DNA of 64,000 bases from Bradyrhizobium sp. SK17 (lineage in GTDB: Bacteria; Pseudomonadota; Alphaproteobacteria; Rhizobiales; Xanthobacteraceae). A program made the position numbers and the translations under genes. This document shows, piece after piece, positions 25,535-34,927 of the stretch; position 1 is the stretch's first letter, and every line of letters starts with the position of its first letter. The stretch is from NCBI RefSeq assembly GCF_002831585.1, contig NZ_CP025113.1:7021001-7085000 (forward strand), given 5' to 3'. The notes under the pieces were generated by a model that was given only the letters and a program-made list of their open reading frames with translations, was not told the DNA's origin and did not search any database.

Positions 25535-26469
25535 AGGCTCTCCTTGCAGGCGCGGCAACAGCACTGCTTCTGGCAATGGCGGGCGTAGCCAATGCCGCCG
25601 ACGACCCGCTCAAGATCTGCCTCGACGAGGATCTTCCACCGTTGTCGGCACATCACCGCGGCAAGCCGGACTCCGGCTTCGACGTGGCGCTCGCACAGGC
25701 CATTGCCGAGCGGCTTGGACGGCCGTTCAAGATCCAGTGGTTCGAGAGCAAGCTCGACGAGGATTCGAGCCCCGCGCTCGAGGCCAACGCGCTGCTGTCG
25801 GACGGCCGCTGCTCACTGGTCGGTGGCTACGCACTGACCAAGGACTCGCTGGTGGTGCCCGGCGTCGCCACGGCCAAGCTGCCCGACTTCGACGGCGCCA
25901 CCCGCGAGGATCGCCGCCGGCGGATTCCGATCGGCGTGCTGGCGCCGAGCCGGGCCTACATCTATTCGCCGATGACCGTCTTGCTCGGCCCCAACGCCAG
26001 GGACAGGATCAAGGACCGCAAGATCACCGATATCGGCGATCTCGCCGGGCTTCGCCTCGCGATCGAAAGCGGCACGCTGGGCGATGCCATTCTGATGACC
26101 TTCGACAAGGGCAAGCTGATCGACGACATCACCCACCTCGTTCCGGGACGCAGCGACCTCCTGGGCGAGCTCGAGCGCGGGGAATACGACGCCACGCTGC
26201 TCGACCTGCGCCGCTTCGACGCCTACCGCGCGAGCCATCCCGACACCAAGATCACAGCCTCCGGCTACTATTATCCGATCGGCGCCAACCGCGGTTACGT
26301 CGCGCTCGAAACCGACAAGGCACTGCTGGACGCCGTCAATGCGGCGCTCGAGGAGTTGCAGAACAAGGGCATCATCGCTCAGCTCGGCCAAGCCGCTGGC
26401 CTCACCTGGCTCGCGCCGCGCGAGCCGGCCGTCCTCGGTGATGTCTGGCTAAAGATCTTGAGCCGGTGA
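25531..26469 (+). CDS. xoxJ: XoxJ/MxaJ-like periplasmic binding protein
   Basis: 312 residues, ATG 25531 overlapping the xoxG stop. A signal peptide (MKALLAGAATALLLAMAGVA) precedes an amino-acid-binding-type fold (PLKICLDEDLPPLSAHHRGK; GFDVALAQAIAERLGRPFKI; DGRCSLVGGYALTKDSLVV). XoxJ is required for or aids activity of lanthanide methanol dehydrogenases in several methylotrophs, probably by interacting with XoxF. Order xoxF-xoxG-xoxJ is the standard operon. It ends 16 bases before the convergent flgL gene, marking the edge of the alcohol-oxidation region. Confidence 0.9.
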   Translation: MKALLAGAATALLLAMAGVANAADDPLKICLDEDLPPLSAHHRGKPDSGFDVALAQAIAERLGRPFKIQWFESKLDEDSSPALEANALLSDGRCSLVGGYALTKDSLVVPGVATAKLPDFDGATREDRRRRIPIGVLAPSRAYIYSPMTVLLGPNARDRIKDRKITDIGDLAGLRLAIESGTLGDAILMTFDKGKLIDDITHLVPGRSDLLGELERGEYDATLLDLRRFDAYRASHPDTKITASGYYYPIGANRGYVALETDKALLDAVNAALEELQNKGIIAQLGQAAGLTWLAPREPAVLGDVWLKILSR

Positions 26470-26485
26470 TGCGCGAGACCGCAGG

Positions 26486-27394
26486 TTATCTCAGATAACT
26501 CGCCAGATTCAGGCTCTGGATCTTCGAGATCGCCGAATAGGACGCGGTCAGCTGGGCCTGATAGGTCGAAAGCTGCGCCGTCACCGCGGCGACATCAACG
26601 CTGGTAAGGTCGGTCGACAGCGTCTTCGCAAAAGACTGGTAGTCGCTCTGGTTCGAGCTGGCGGTCTCGATCTGCGCCGCGTCGGTCGACAGCTTTGCCT
26701 GTACGGTTGACGTCGCATCCAACGCACTGTTGGCGAGGTCGAGCGCCTGGGTTATGTCGCTCGATGACAACGTCGTGCTGTTGCCGACGAACTTCAGCAG
26801 CCGCATAACCTGCTCGAAGGCGGGATTGTCGGCGGTGACGCCATAGGAGACCGACTGGCTGTCCGAAACGCGGACGGACGCGATCTCGCTGTCGCCCTTG
26901 TAGTAGCTGGTATCGGCCGTGGTCAACGAGCCGGTACCCGTTGCAAAGCTCGACAGGTCGGCCGGTGCGGTGTCAGTGCGGGCGCCGCTGAAGACGTATT
27001 CGCCGTCGTACTGGGTGTTGAGCAGCCCCTGCATCTGCGACAACGCCTGCTGGGAATAGTTGATCACCGAGGCCGTCGCCGTGCTGCTGCCTACGGTGGC
27101 GGCACTGAGCTGGGTACGCAGCTGGGTGATGATATCGGTCACCGAGCCTACCGCCGAATACATCGCCTGCACCTTGTTGTCAGCGAGCGTGCTTGCATCG
27201 ATATAGGACTGCGCACGCGTCACCGAGACCTGCAGGTTGATGACACGCCCGGCGCCGGAGCCATACCCGCCGAAGTCCTCCGATTGCAGGCCGGACGACT
27301 CCTGCACCTGCTCGTTGGCCATCGCGGCCTGCACCCGCAGCGCGCTTGAGATCATCTGATCCGACTGCGCAAAGGTGGCAACACGCATCATCAT
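26486..27394 (-). CDS. flgL: Flagellar hook-filament junction protein FlgL
   Basis: 302 residues with a flagellin-like N-terminus (RVATFAQSDQMISSALRVQA) and C-terminus (YQAQLTASYSAISKIQSLNL). It is smaller than flagellins in the variable centre and follows flgK by 14 bases, the normal order. It forms the second ring joining hook to filament. Three ATG codons in a row (27394, 27391, 27388) compete; the first is best spaced from GAGG. It is the last gene of the minus-strand flagellar cluster. Confidence 0.9.
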   Translation of the reverse strand: MMMRVATFAQSDQMISSALRVQAAMANEQVQESSGLQSEDFGGYGSGAGRVINLQVSVTRAQSYIDASTLADNKVQAMYSAVGSVTDIITQLRTQLSAATVGSSTATASVINYSQQALSQMQGLLNTQYDGEYVFSGARTDTAPADLSSFATGTGSLTTADTSYYKGDSEIASVRVSDSQSVSYGVTADNPAFEQVMRLLKFVGNSTTLSSSDITQALDLANSALDATSTVQAKLSTDAAQIETASSNQSDYQSFAKTLSTDLTSVDVAAVTAQLSTYQAQLTASYSAISKIQSLNLASYLR

Positions 27395-27408
27395 GACGAC
27401 GGCCTCGC

Positions 27409-29190
27409 CTAGCTCGCGGTCATTGCGGTCATGAGCGCCGAGAACATGGCGTTGATGGCCGTAATGATCTGGGACGCGGCAGCGTACTTGTTCTGCAACG
27501 CGCTCAGATTCGCGCTTTCCTGGTCGATGTTGACGCCCGACTGCGACGACAGCGTATTCGCATAGGTCGACTGCGCGGTCTGCTTGGCTGTATAGGTCGC
27601 CGACGCTTGGCTTGACTTGCTGGCGACGTTGGCAACGATCGCTGCCGCATAGTCGGTGAACGAGCCGGTGGTGGCGCCGAGCCCGCCGGCCATGGCGAAG
27701 TTGGTCGACCCCGTCAGCGCGCTCGAGAGCGCATTCAACACCGTCGCCGAGCCCGGTGACAGCACCGAGTTTCCTGCCGTGAGCGTGGCCGAGCTGTCGA
27801 GCGTGGCCGTCGGCAACGCCGATGCCCCGCTGAGGATGTCGCTGCGAACCGCGATGTTCGAAGCGTTGGTGCCCGTGATCAGGTCGTTGAGCCCGAAATA
27901 GTCCGAGAAGCCCTGCCCGGAACTTCCGACCGAGCTCGTCATCTCGTTGATGGCGACGCCGTTGCCGGACCCGGTCGCAGAAATCGTCAAATGTCCGTTG
28001 GCATCGATCGAGGCCGTCACGCCGGGCACGTTGCTATTGATATCGCTGACGAGCGAGCCAACCGTCGTGTCCGACGAGAGATTGAGGTCCTTGTAGGACA
28101 CCAGATTGCCGCTCTGGTCGGTCACTGCAATCCGTACCGTTCCGGTCGCTGACAGCGGCGTCGTGCTGCTGACGGTGGCGGTCCCGGTCAGACTGGCAGG
28201 CGGCGGCAGGGAGGTGCCCTGGTTCGATACGGCATTCACGCTGGCGGTAAATTGCTGGGCAAGCTCGTCGAGCTGCGCCTGCGCGGCCGGCAGCGTCTGA
28301 TCACGCAGGGTGACCAGCGCACTGATGTTGCCAGAGGTGATTTGCGAGGTGATGTCGACCCCGTTGACCGTGATGGCGCTGAAGCCGCTCGACGAAGATC
28401 CAGCGACGTACGTCGTCGCGGCCGTGACATTGGACGTCGCCGCATAGCTCAACGGGTGCGCTGTGCTATCGACCAACGCCTGTCCCGACCCGGTATAGAC
28501 CTGTAGGTCGCCGCTCGACGTCGTGAAATAGCTCACATTCATTTGCGAGGCCAGGTCCTGCAACGCACTGTTGCGCTGGTCCTCGAGATCGGCGGTGGGC
28601 TGGCCGGCGGCCGCCTCCTGCTTGATCTGCTTGTTGAGGTCGGAGATCTGCTGCAAGTCGGAATTGATATCGGTGACTGACGACGCAATATCCTGGTCGG
28701 CGTTGCCGCGCAGCTTCTGGATTCCGCTGGAGGTCTGCTGCAACTGGGTCGTGACCGCGGAGAGCGCACTGACCGCGTTGGCCTGCAACGACGCACTGCT
28801 CGGCGTGCTCGCCAGCGACGACAACGCCGACTGGAATGCCGCGATCGTGTTGGCGAGCGAAGTGCCCGTCGTCGAGCTGTCGCCGCCTGAGGCGCTACCG
28901 TAGAGCTGCTCGAGCTGGGTCAGATAGCTGTTGTTGGTGTTAGCGGCGCCAAGATCGGAATCGGCTCCGACCAGCGATTTGAGGAGCAGCTTGTCGACCG
29001 AGCTGCTGATCCCCGTGATCGTGACGCCGGTGCCGACGCCGGCGGTGACGCTGCTGCTCTGGTTGGCGGTCTTCTCGGTGTAGCCCTTGGTGTCGGCATT
29101 GGAGATATTGGCCGAGGCCACGCTGATCTGGACCTGCGTGGCCGACAACCCGCTGAATGCGATGCTTCGTGCGATATCAAGCGACGACAC
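27409..29190 (-). CDS. flgK: Flagellar hook-associated protein 1, FlgK
   Basis: 593 residues. The N-terminus SLDIARSIAFSGLSATQVQI followed by SVASANISNADTKGY is the rod/hook/HAP consensus, and the C-terminus NLSALQNKYAAASQIITAIN matches FlgK. GTG 29190 is preferred because GGAGGG lies eight bases upstream; TTG 29196 is too close. FlgK caps the hook and starts the junction; it is secreted through the flagellar export apparatus. It lies between flgL and two small coiled-coil genes. Confidence 0.92.
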   Translation of the reverse strand: MSSLDIARSIAFSGLSATQVQISVASANISNADTKGYTEKTANQSSSVTAGVGTGVTITGISSSVDKLLLKSLVGADSDLGAANTNNSYLTQLEQLYGSASGGDSSTTGTSLANTIAAFQSALSSLASTPSSASLQANAVSALSAVTTQLQQTSSGIQKLRGNADQDIASSVTDINSDLQQISDLNKQIKQEAAAGQPTADLEDQRNSALQDLASQMNVSYFTTSSGDLQVYTGSGQALVDSTAHPLSYAATSNVTAATTYVAGSSSSGFSAITVNGVDITSQITSGNISALVTLRDQTLPAAQAQLDELAQQFTASVNAVSNQGTSLPPPASLTGTATVSSTTPLSATGTVRIAVTDQSGNLVSYKDLNLSSDTTVGSLVSDINSNVPGVTASIDANGHLTISATGSGNGVAINEMTSSVGSSGQGFSDYFGLNDLITGTNASNIAVRSDILSGASALPTATLDSSATLTAGNSVLSPGSATVLNALSSALTGSTNFAMAGGLGATTGSFTDYAAAIVANVASKSSQASATYTAKQTAQSTYANTLSSQSGVNIDQESANLSALQNKYAAASQIITAINAMFSALMTAMTAS

Positions 29191-29217
29191 GGCCAATACC
29201 CTCCGGTGCGAGCCCGA

Positions 29218-29673
29218 TCAGGCCCGCACGTTGGTGCCATAGGACATCGCGGGCGTGACGCGACGGCCGGCTGCGCCATAGGGCGACACGTTGGCGATCT
29301 GCTCGCGGATCGCCTGCATGATCGCCTCGATCCTGCGGTTGCTGGCATCGATCGCCGCGCGCAGCCGCATCACGTTCTCGTCCATCGCGACCCGGAGCTT
29401 CAGGATCCGCTCCATCAGTTGCTCGCGCAGCACGCGATCCTGGACATTGAGATTGGCCGTCTTGCCGACCGCTTCGGCCACACACTGCTCGAACAGGCTT
29501 GCAAGCCGGTTCTTCTCGTCGACCTGCTTCAGCCGCGACGCCGGCAGGCCCTTGGCGAGCTCGACATTCTCCTCGTTCACGATCGCAATCAGGTTGTCGA
29601 TCAGCGCGATCAACGACCTGGCGCGCTCGTCATTGCCCGCGGGATTGATCTTGATGTTGCGTTCCGGTGTCAT
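29218..29673 (-). CDS. Small coiled-coil flagellar-cluster protein, FlgN-like
   Basis: 151 residues from ATG 29673 (GGGAG seven bases upstream). Almost entirely helical: ARSLIALIDNLIAIVNEENV ... RVLREQLMERILKLRVAMDE ... AAIDASNRRIEAIMQAIREQ. Size, helical content and position immediately upstream of flgK suggest a FlgN-type export chaperone for FlgK/FlgL, though I do not see a decisive motif. The C-terminal tail YGAAGRRVTPAMSYGTNVRA resembles the tail of its neighbour at 29693. Confidence 0.7.
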   Translation of the reverse strand: MTPERNIKINPAGNDERARSLIALIDNLIAIVNEENVELAKGLPASRLKQVDEKNRLASLFEQCVAEAVGKTANLNVQDRVLREQLMERILKLRVAMDENVMRLRAAIDASNRRIEAIMQAIREQIANVSPYGAAGRRVTPAMSYGTNVRA

Positions 29674-29692
29674 GTCATCGCTCCCGTTCAAG

Positions 29693-29947
29693 CTAGTGGC
29701 CGCGACGCATGGCGCGGACCGATTGCGCGCTGCGTCCGTAGGCGGTGATCGCTGTTACCCGGACCTTGGCCCGGTTGAGTTCCTGGTCGACCCGCGCGCA
29801 TTCGCGCATCAGCAGATCGCGCAATGTTTCGATGTCGTCGAGCAACGCGCAGAGCTGCTTGCGGTCGTGCGGCTGAACCGAATCGGCCTTCGCCTTCAGC
29901 CGCCGCAACCTGATCAGCAGGCGGTCATTGGTTTCCGCTGACATCAT
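29693..29947 (-). CDS. Small helical flagellar-cluster protein
   Basis: 84 residues, starting at ATG 29947 (or 29944), overlapping the flgE stop. Predicted helical: DRLLIRLRRLKAKADSVQPH ... IETLRDLLMRECARVDQELN. The C-terminal AITAYGRSAQSVRAMRRGH recalls the tail of the adjacent 151-residue protein, so the pair may share ancestry or bind the same partner. A chaperone or assembly role is inferred from position only. Confidence 0.65.
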   Translation of the reverse strand: MMSAETNDRLLIRLRRLKAKADSVQPHDRKQLCALLDDIETLRDLLMRECARVDQELNRAKVRVTAITAYGRSAQSVRAMRRGH

Positions 29948-31233
29948 CGCGACACCGCCGAGATCAGCGTGTCGAACATCTTGTCGACGGTGGTGATCAC
30001 CTGCGACGCCGCCGAATAGGCTTGCTGCGCCGAGATCATGTTGGAGAACTGGCCGCTGGTGTCGGTGGTGCTGGACTCCAGCTCGCTGCCGTAAATCGTG
30101 CCCGCGCCGTTGGTTCCCGAGGTCTGCAGCGTGGCGTTGCCGGAAGCTGCCGTCGACGAGTACATGCCGTCGCTGGCCGCGTTCAATCCGTTGGGATCGC
30201 TGAAGGTCGCGACCGCGATCTTGTAGATCGCGATGGTCTGCCCATTGGAGTAGGTCGCGTCGACCACGCCGCCCTTGCCGATCGAGATGCTGCTCAGCTT
30301 GCCGTAAGGCAGGCCGTCCGACGTGATGCCGGTGAGATCGACGGCGGGCGTGGTTTCGCCCGACGAGTATTGCGTCAGGCCGTCGGTCTTGCCTGCCGTG
30401 CCGAGATTGAGCGTGATCGCCGTGCCATCGGCGGTCGAGCTGTCGGCCGCGCCGTCCGTCCAGCCGGTCACCGAGATGGTCGGCGGGCTCGGCACCGTCG
30501 AATTGAGCGAGCCATCGGCATTGAAGGTAATGGCAACCGTATCGGTGATCGGGTTGGCGCTGGCAGTCGTGGGGGCCGACGCGAGCTTCGGCTGCTCGAA
30601 GCTCGCAGTCCATGCATTGTCGGCGGTCTTTTTCCAGTCGATCTGGATCGTGCTCGCCGTGCCGAGCGAATCGTAGACCGTCATCGAGCTGTTGAAGGTC
30701 GCGCCGACGGCGGCATCCGCCGGCAGGTTCGCCGCGATCGTCGTCTTGGTGGTAGCGCTGCCGCTGGTGGAGGCGACCTGGGTATTGATCGGCCCGAGGC
30801 TCGCAGCCGAGGCATTGCCGATGATGTTGCCCTGGGCATCGGTGCGCCAGCCCTCGAGGTAGTTGCCGTTGTTGACGAGGTAGCCCGAATTGTCGGTGGT
30901 GAACGCGCCGTTGCGCGTATAGGAGGTGGTACCGCCGGTCGTCGCGTTGGTGGTGACGAAGAAGCCGCTGCCCTGGATCGCGACGTCAGTGGCATTGGTG
31001 GTCGCGGCCAGCAATCCCTGCTGGGTGATGTTGGCGCGGCCGTTCACCGTGACGCCGCCGGAGGTGTAGGCGGTCGCGCTGTTCGATGCCGTCACCAGAT
31101 CGTTGAACATCGCCGACGTGGTCTTGTAGCCCGTGGTGTCGGCGTTGGAAATGTTGTCGGAAATCATTGCCAGCGACTGGCTCTGCGCATTGAGCGCCGA
31201 GATCGCCGAGGAAAGTGCGCCAGTGAGACTCAT
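29944..31233 (-). CDS. flgE: Flagellar hook protein FlgE
   Basis: 429 residues from ATG 31233 (GGAG upstream). The N-terminus MSLTGALSSAISALNAQSQS, SLAMISDNISNADTTGYK, and the C-terminus SNMISAQQAYSAASQVITTV then DKMFDTLI are standard hook-protein ends. The middle contains the FlgE D2 domain (ATTKTTIAANLPADAAVGAT). It polymerises into the hook under the FlgD cap encoded just upstream. Confidence 0.94.
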   Translation of the reverse strand: MSLTGALSSAISALNAQSQSLAMISDNISNADTTGYKTTSAMFNDLVTASNSATAYTSGGVTVNGRANITQQGLLAATTNATDVAIQGSGFFVTTNATTGGTTSYTRNGAFTTDNSGYLVNNGNYLEGWRTDAQGNIIGNASAASLGPINTQVASTSGSATTKTTIAANLPADAAVGATFNSSMTVYDSLGTASTIQIDWKKTADNAWTASFEQPKLASAPTTASANPITDTVAITFNADGSLNSTVPSPPTISVTGWTDGAADSSTADGTAITLNLGTAGKTDGLTQYSSGETTPAVDLTGITSDGLPYGKLSSISIGKGGVVDATYSNGQTIAIYKIAVATFSDPNGLNAASDGMYSSTAASGNATLQTSGTNGAGTIYGSELESSTTDTSGQFSNMISAQQAYSAASQVITTVDKMFDTLISAVSR

Positions 31234-31252
31234 GATAAAACTCCGGAAGCAA

Positions 31253-31924
31253 TCAGGACGAGACGCCGATGATGTTGGCGGCGCTGACGGGGACGCCGTT
31301 GACGAGCAACGAGGGCGTCGAGCCGGAGGCATCGATCCCGGTCACCGTTCCCGTCATCGTGGTGTAGCTGAGCAGCGAATTGCCGGCTGAATCGGTCGCG
31401 GTGACCTGGATCGTGTACTGACCGCCATTGCTGAGCTGGGTGCCGCTCGTGGTCTGCCCGTTCCAGGTGAAGCTGTTCGAGCCGGCGTTGCCGGTGCCCT
31501 TGCCGCTCCACACCGTGTTGCCGGAGGAATCCTGGATCGTGATCGCGACGTTGGACGCGGCCGAGGTCAGCGAGTAGCCGAACGTCGCCGAGCCGTTGGT
31601 CAGCTCCGCGGTGTTGGTCTTGGCCTCGACCGTGTGACCGATATAGTTGACCGAGTTGAGCGTCACGAGGCTCGAGAACGAGCTCGCCAGCGATGTCATG
31701 CTGGTGTTGATCGATTGCTGCTCGTTGAAATTGGCGTACGAGGTGAGCTGGTTGATGAAGTCGGTCGTGCTGGTGGCGTTGAGCGGATCCTGGTTCTGCA
31801 ACTCGCTGACCAGCAGGTTGAGGAAATCGCTCGAGGTCAGCCCCATCGACGCACTGGACGCCGCGCTCGACGACGAGCTCGAGGCGGCGGAGGTTGCAGC
31901 AGAGGTTGCCGAGGAAACGGTCAT
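31253..31924 (-). CDS. flgD: Flagellar hook-capping protein FlgD
   Basis: 223 residues. After a Ser/Ala-rich start comes the conserved SSDFLNLLVSELQNQDPLNA then TSTTDFINQLTSYANFNEQQ, the hook-cap signature. The C-terminal half holds the Ig-like/FlgD-Tudor part (VAITIQDSSGNTVWSGKGTG; GQYTIQVTATDSAG). It is needed for hook assembly and is later replaced by FlgK. It ends 19 bases before flgE. Confidence 0.94.
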   Translation of the reverse strand: MTVSSATSAATSAASSSSSSAASSASMGLTSSDFLNLLVSELQNQDPLNATSTTDFINQLTSYANFNEQQSINTSMTSLASSFSSLVTLNSVNYIGHTVEAKTNTAELTNGSATFGYSLTSAASNVAITIQDSSGNTVWSGKGTGNAGSNSFTWNGQTTSGTQLSNGGQYTIQVTATDSAGNSLLSYTTMTGTVTGIDASGSTPSLLVNGVPVSAANIIGVSS

Positions 31925-32134
31925 GACAAGGCTCTCTTCGCCGCGGGTGAAGGCGGCGGAACGCGTGGGAACATTGGGGTCGTGAAGTCGTTCGCAGATA
32001 AAACGGACGGCGCGCCGATTTCAGGCGCGGATTCATCCACACGGAATCATTTGATTAATCGGCAGAATTTGCCGCGTTGGCTGCGGCCCGGAGGCGCGCA
32101 TGCGCGCAAGGCTGCGAAGAACGCTGGAAGGCTT

Positions 32135-32533
32135 TTAGAGTGACAGGCTGATCGGCCGATCCGGCTCGGCGAGCATCAAGGCCGGCGGCGTCAATGCGGG
32201 CAACAGGCAAAGCGCCAGCAACAGCGCGGGCAGCACCTTGCCCTGCGGCGCGGATTCACCGCTACCCTCGGCATCACTCGGCTGGTCGTCGGGCGCGGCC
32301 GGCTCCTTCGGTAATTTCGCCGCCGCGGTCACGATGCGATCCACCAAGCCATTGGGGGCGCGGACCGGTGGCGCCGTCAGCGCCCGACGGATTGCGCTCG
32401 CCTCTTCGTAAAGCGTCCGGGCCTCGGCAGAAGACGCAAGGAGCTGGACGGCGGCAAGACGTTGATCATCGGGCCAGCGGGACAGATCCTCCCCCAGCCG
32501 ATCGATCAGGTCTTCGAATGTCGCAACGTCCAT
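32135..32533 (-). CDS. Possible anti-sigma-like membrane protein in flagellar cluster
   Basis: 132 residues if started at ATG 32533; ATG 32629 or GTG 32638 would extend it by about 32-35 residues. The N-terminal region FEDLIDRLGEDLSRWPDDQR followed by LAAVQLLASSAEARTLYEEA resembles small cytoplasmic domains found in proteins next to alphaproteobacterial sigma factors. A C-terminal hydrophobic segment (LPALLLALCLLPALTPPALM) would anchor it in the membrane. An ECF sigma gene heads the same cluster, so an anti-sigma role is a reasonable guess. No HxxxCxxC zinc motif is seen, so it is not a classical ZAS protein. Confidence 0.6.
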   Translation of the reverse strand: MDVATFEDLIDRLGEDLSRWPDDQRLAAVQLLASSAEARTLYEEASAIRRALTAPPVRAPNGLVDRIVTAAAKLPKEPAAPDDQPSDAEGSGESAPQGKVLPALLLALCLLPALTPPALMLAEPDRPISLSL

Positions 32534-32733
32534 CCCGCGCGCAGATCCAGCCTCGTCGCCAAGGCTGTCATAAAGCATTCGCGGGACGGCGGAAATCAAT
32601 TTCCGCCGCCGTAGCGCCAGGTCCAGCATGATGCCCACCGAGCGGCCATTTCCCCGTCAGGACGCCGGCCCGGGCGCCCCGTCCCACCCCGAGAAGCCGC
32701 TGCCCCGGGGGCGATTCGTCCGTTCTTCCGCGC

Positions 32734-33189
32734 TCAGCGGCCGGCGACTGATTCGAGTGCCTTGTCGGGTGTCTTGTCGAGCGCTTTGGCCTTGGCGGCC
32801 TGGCCGGCGGTTACGTCGACGAACTTCCAGGCATCCCGGAGTTCCGTCAGGCTGGCGATGATGCGCCGGAAGTTCTCCCGGGCGCCCGGCCGGCCATAGG
32901 AACGCAGGCACGCCATGATCAAGGCATTGTAGGTCCGGAACAGACGATCGGCGATCGCGCCGCCGCGGGTGAAGTCGAGATTGTGGCTCAGTCCGCGCAG
33001 GATCGCGGTTGCCCGCGTCAGATAGGCATGCCCTTCCTCGAAACGCTTGGCGTCGTGTGCATCCAGCGCCTTCTGCAACAGCGTGATCGCGCCGTCGCAC
33101 AGCATCACCACCGCCTTCAGCGGCGGCACCGCGACCGCGGCAGATCGGTAAGCATTGTTGGCGTGATAGGCAGTCGCATTTTGGGTCAT
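32734..33189 (-). CDS. fliS: Flagellin export chaperone FliS
   Basis: 151 residues. The fold and motifs (YRSAAVAVPPLKAVVMLCDG; DAKRFEEGHAYLTRATAILR; IADRLFRTYNALIMACLRSY) match FliS, a helical-bundle chaperone that holds flagellin in the cytoplasm until export. A charged C-terminal tail (AKAKALDKTPDKALESVAGR) is unusual. The start overlaps the fliD stop, so the two are coupled. Confidence 0.9.
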   Translation of the reverse strand: MTQNATAYHANNAYRSAAVAVPPLKAVVMLCDGAITLLQKALDAHDAKRFEEGHAYLTRATAILRGLSHNLDFTRGGAIADRLFRTYNALIMACLRSYGRPGARENFRRIIASLTELRDAWKFVDVTAGQAAKAKALDKTPDKALESVAGR

Positions 33190-34901
33190 CAGTTACTCGA
33201 TGCTGAGTTCAGAAGGGCTTTCAGGTAGCCCAGTGTGTTGTTGGCCGTTTCAATGGCTGCCTGATAGTTGGCGTATTGCGTCTGCAGCTGCGTCTGGTAG
33301 GTCGCCGCGTCGCTCTGGATGCTGTTGACCTGGGTCTGCATGTCGTCGTCGGTCGACTGCAAATTGCTGATCAGCGTCTGCAACGACCCGCTGTTCGCGG
33401 AATTGGTCTGCGCGATCTGGTAGATCTGCGACGCAAGGCCGGAAGTCGAGGTCACGTTGATCGATTGCGAGGTCGAGCCGGTATAGTTGAATGCCATACC
33501 GGCATAGATCGTGCCGGCATTGCCGATGATGGTGTTGCCGACCACCGAAAATCCGGAACTGTCGCCACCGACGGAGGCGCCGGTCAGCGTGCCGGACGAA
33601 TCCACCGTCAGGTCGAGCGTGAACGATTGCGGCGAGGTGCCCGTGTTGACCACGCTGAGCTGGCTCGACGACGTCGTGGTCTGCGCCGAAAGCAGCGAGG
33701 TCACGCCGGCGAGATTCTGCGTCAGCACCGTCGACAACGTGCCGGTGTCGAGCTGCAGCTCGTTGTTCTGGTTGAAGGACAGACCGAGATCGGCCATCGT
33801 CATGCTGCCGACGGACCCGCTCAGCACCTGCTGAAGCTGGGTCATGATGTCCCGCATCGTGCTGTCGCCGAACAGCACAGCGCTCGACGAGGCCGTGCCA
33901 TCGGAATTCTGTGCGGACTGCGCGATGACCTGGTCGCGAAAGGCGTTGTAGTTGGTGACGAAGCTCTGCAGCGCTGACGTGATCTGGCTGGTGTCGGTCT
34001 GGATGCTGATATTCAGGCTCGTGCCGCTCGGCGTCGGCTGCAGCAGGTCGAAGGTGACGCCGGAGAGGACGTCGGAGATGTCGTTGGTGTTGCGGGTGAG
34101 CGAGATGCCGTCGAGCGTGAATTCCGCGGACTGCGCCGTCTGCAACACGTTGGTGAAAGCCCCGGACGTGCCGGTGACGCCGAGCTTGTTCAGGATGTCG
34201 TCGCCGGATGTCGACGAATAGGTGATGTTTGCCGCGTCCTGGGTCCCCGTCAGCACCATCTCGTAGGAACCGCTCGACACCTGGACGATCGAGGCCTGCA
34301 CATTGGTGGTCGAGGTCTGCGCATTGATGGTGTCGACGATGTCCTGCATCGACATGCCGCTGGTGATCGTAATCGCCGAGCTGGTGCCGCCGGCCAAACC
34401 CAGCGAAAACGTGCCGGAAAGGCCGAGTGCGGTGGACGTGCTCGACTGCGAGGAGCCGATCACCTTCTGCGCGGTCGCGAGCTGGGTGATCTGGAGGGTG
34501 TGGTTGCCGGTCGCCGATCCACTGTTGACGCTCATGTTGAGCGCGGAGGACGCGCTGACGTCGCCGGTGGACGAAATCGTCGCCGCGCGCGTCGCGAATG
34601 CGTTGGTCGCGAGCGAATTGACGATCGAGGTGCTTAGTGAAGTCAGGCCCGATGCCAGCGTCGAAAGCTCGGTCTGCAGGTTCGTGTAGGCACTTATCTT
34701 GGCCTGGTTCGCAGTGATCTTGGTGGTGATCGCCGTCGCGGAGGCCAGCTTGGCGTTGACTTCGGCCTGGATCAGCTGGGTCCAGTCGATGCTGGTCGAG
34801 TTGGTCGTACCGGTGGTCGTCACCGTATCCGCCGAGCTCGGCGAACTGGAGCTCGAAGAGGTCGTTCCGGCCGTGCTCGAGGTGGCGCTGCTTACCGTCA
34901 T
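33189..34901 (-). CDS. fliD: Flagellar filament cap protein FliD (HAP2)
   Basis: 570 residues, Ser/Thr-rich. The N-terminal TNSTSIDWTQLIQAEVNAKL and the repeated helical region, with the typical C-terminal LNNLQST-like part (QTLISNLQSTDDDMQTQVNS then YANYQAAIETANNTLGYLKA), are FliD features. It caps the growing filament and folds exported flagellin. It lies between flagellin and fliS, the standard order. Confidence 0.93.
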   Translation of the reverse strand: MTVSSATSSTAGTTSSSSSSPSSADTVTTTGTTNSTSIDWTQLIQAEVNAKLASATAITTKITANQAKISAYTNLQTELSTLASGLTSLSTSIVNSLATNAFATRAATISSTGDVSASSALNMSVNSGSATGNHTLQITQLATAQKVIGSSQSSTSTALGLSGTFSLGLAGGTSSAITITSGMSMQDIVDTINAQTSTTNVQASIVQVSSGSYEMVLTGTQDAANITYSSTSGDDILNKLGVTGTSGAFTNVLQTAQSAEFTLDGISLTRNTNDISDVLSGVTFDLLQPTPSGTSLNISIQTDTSQITSALQSFVTNYNAFRDQVIAQSAQNSDGTASSSAVLFGDSTMRDIMTQLQQVLSGSVGSMTMADLGLSFNQNNELQLDTGTLSTVLTQNLAGVTSLLSAQTTTSSSQLSVVNTGTSPQSFTLDLTVDSSGTLTGASVGGDSSGFSVVGNTIIGNAGTIYAGMAFNYTGSTSQSINVTSTSGLASQIYQIAQTNSANSGSLQTLISNLQSTDDDMQTQVNSIQSDAATYQTQLQTQYANYQAAIETANNTLGYLKALLNSASSN

Positions 34902-34927
34902 GTCAACACGTCCGCCGTCAAAGGGAT

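Noticed and set aside
30022..31272. Open frame of 416 codons opposite flgE
   Set aside because: Arg/Ala/Gly-rich shadow; flgE on the minus strand is secure.
32094..32107. GCGCGCATGCGCGC palindrome upstream of flgD
   Set aside because: Simple alternating GC sequence; symmetry is likely by chance.
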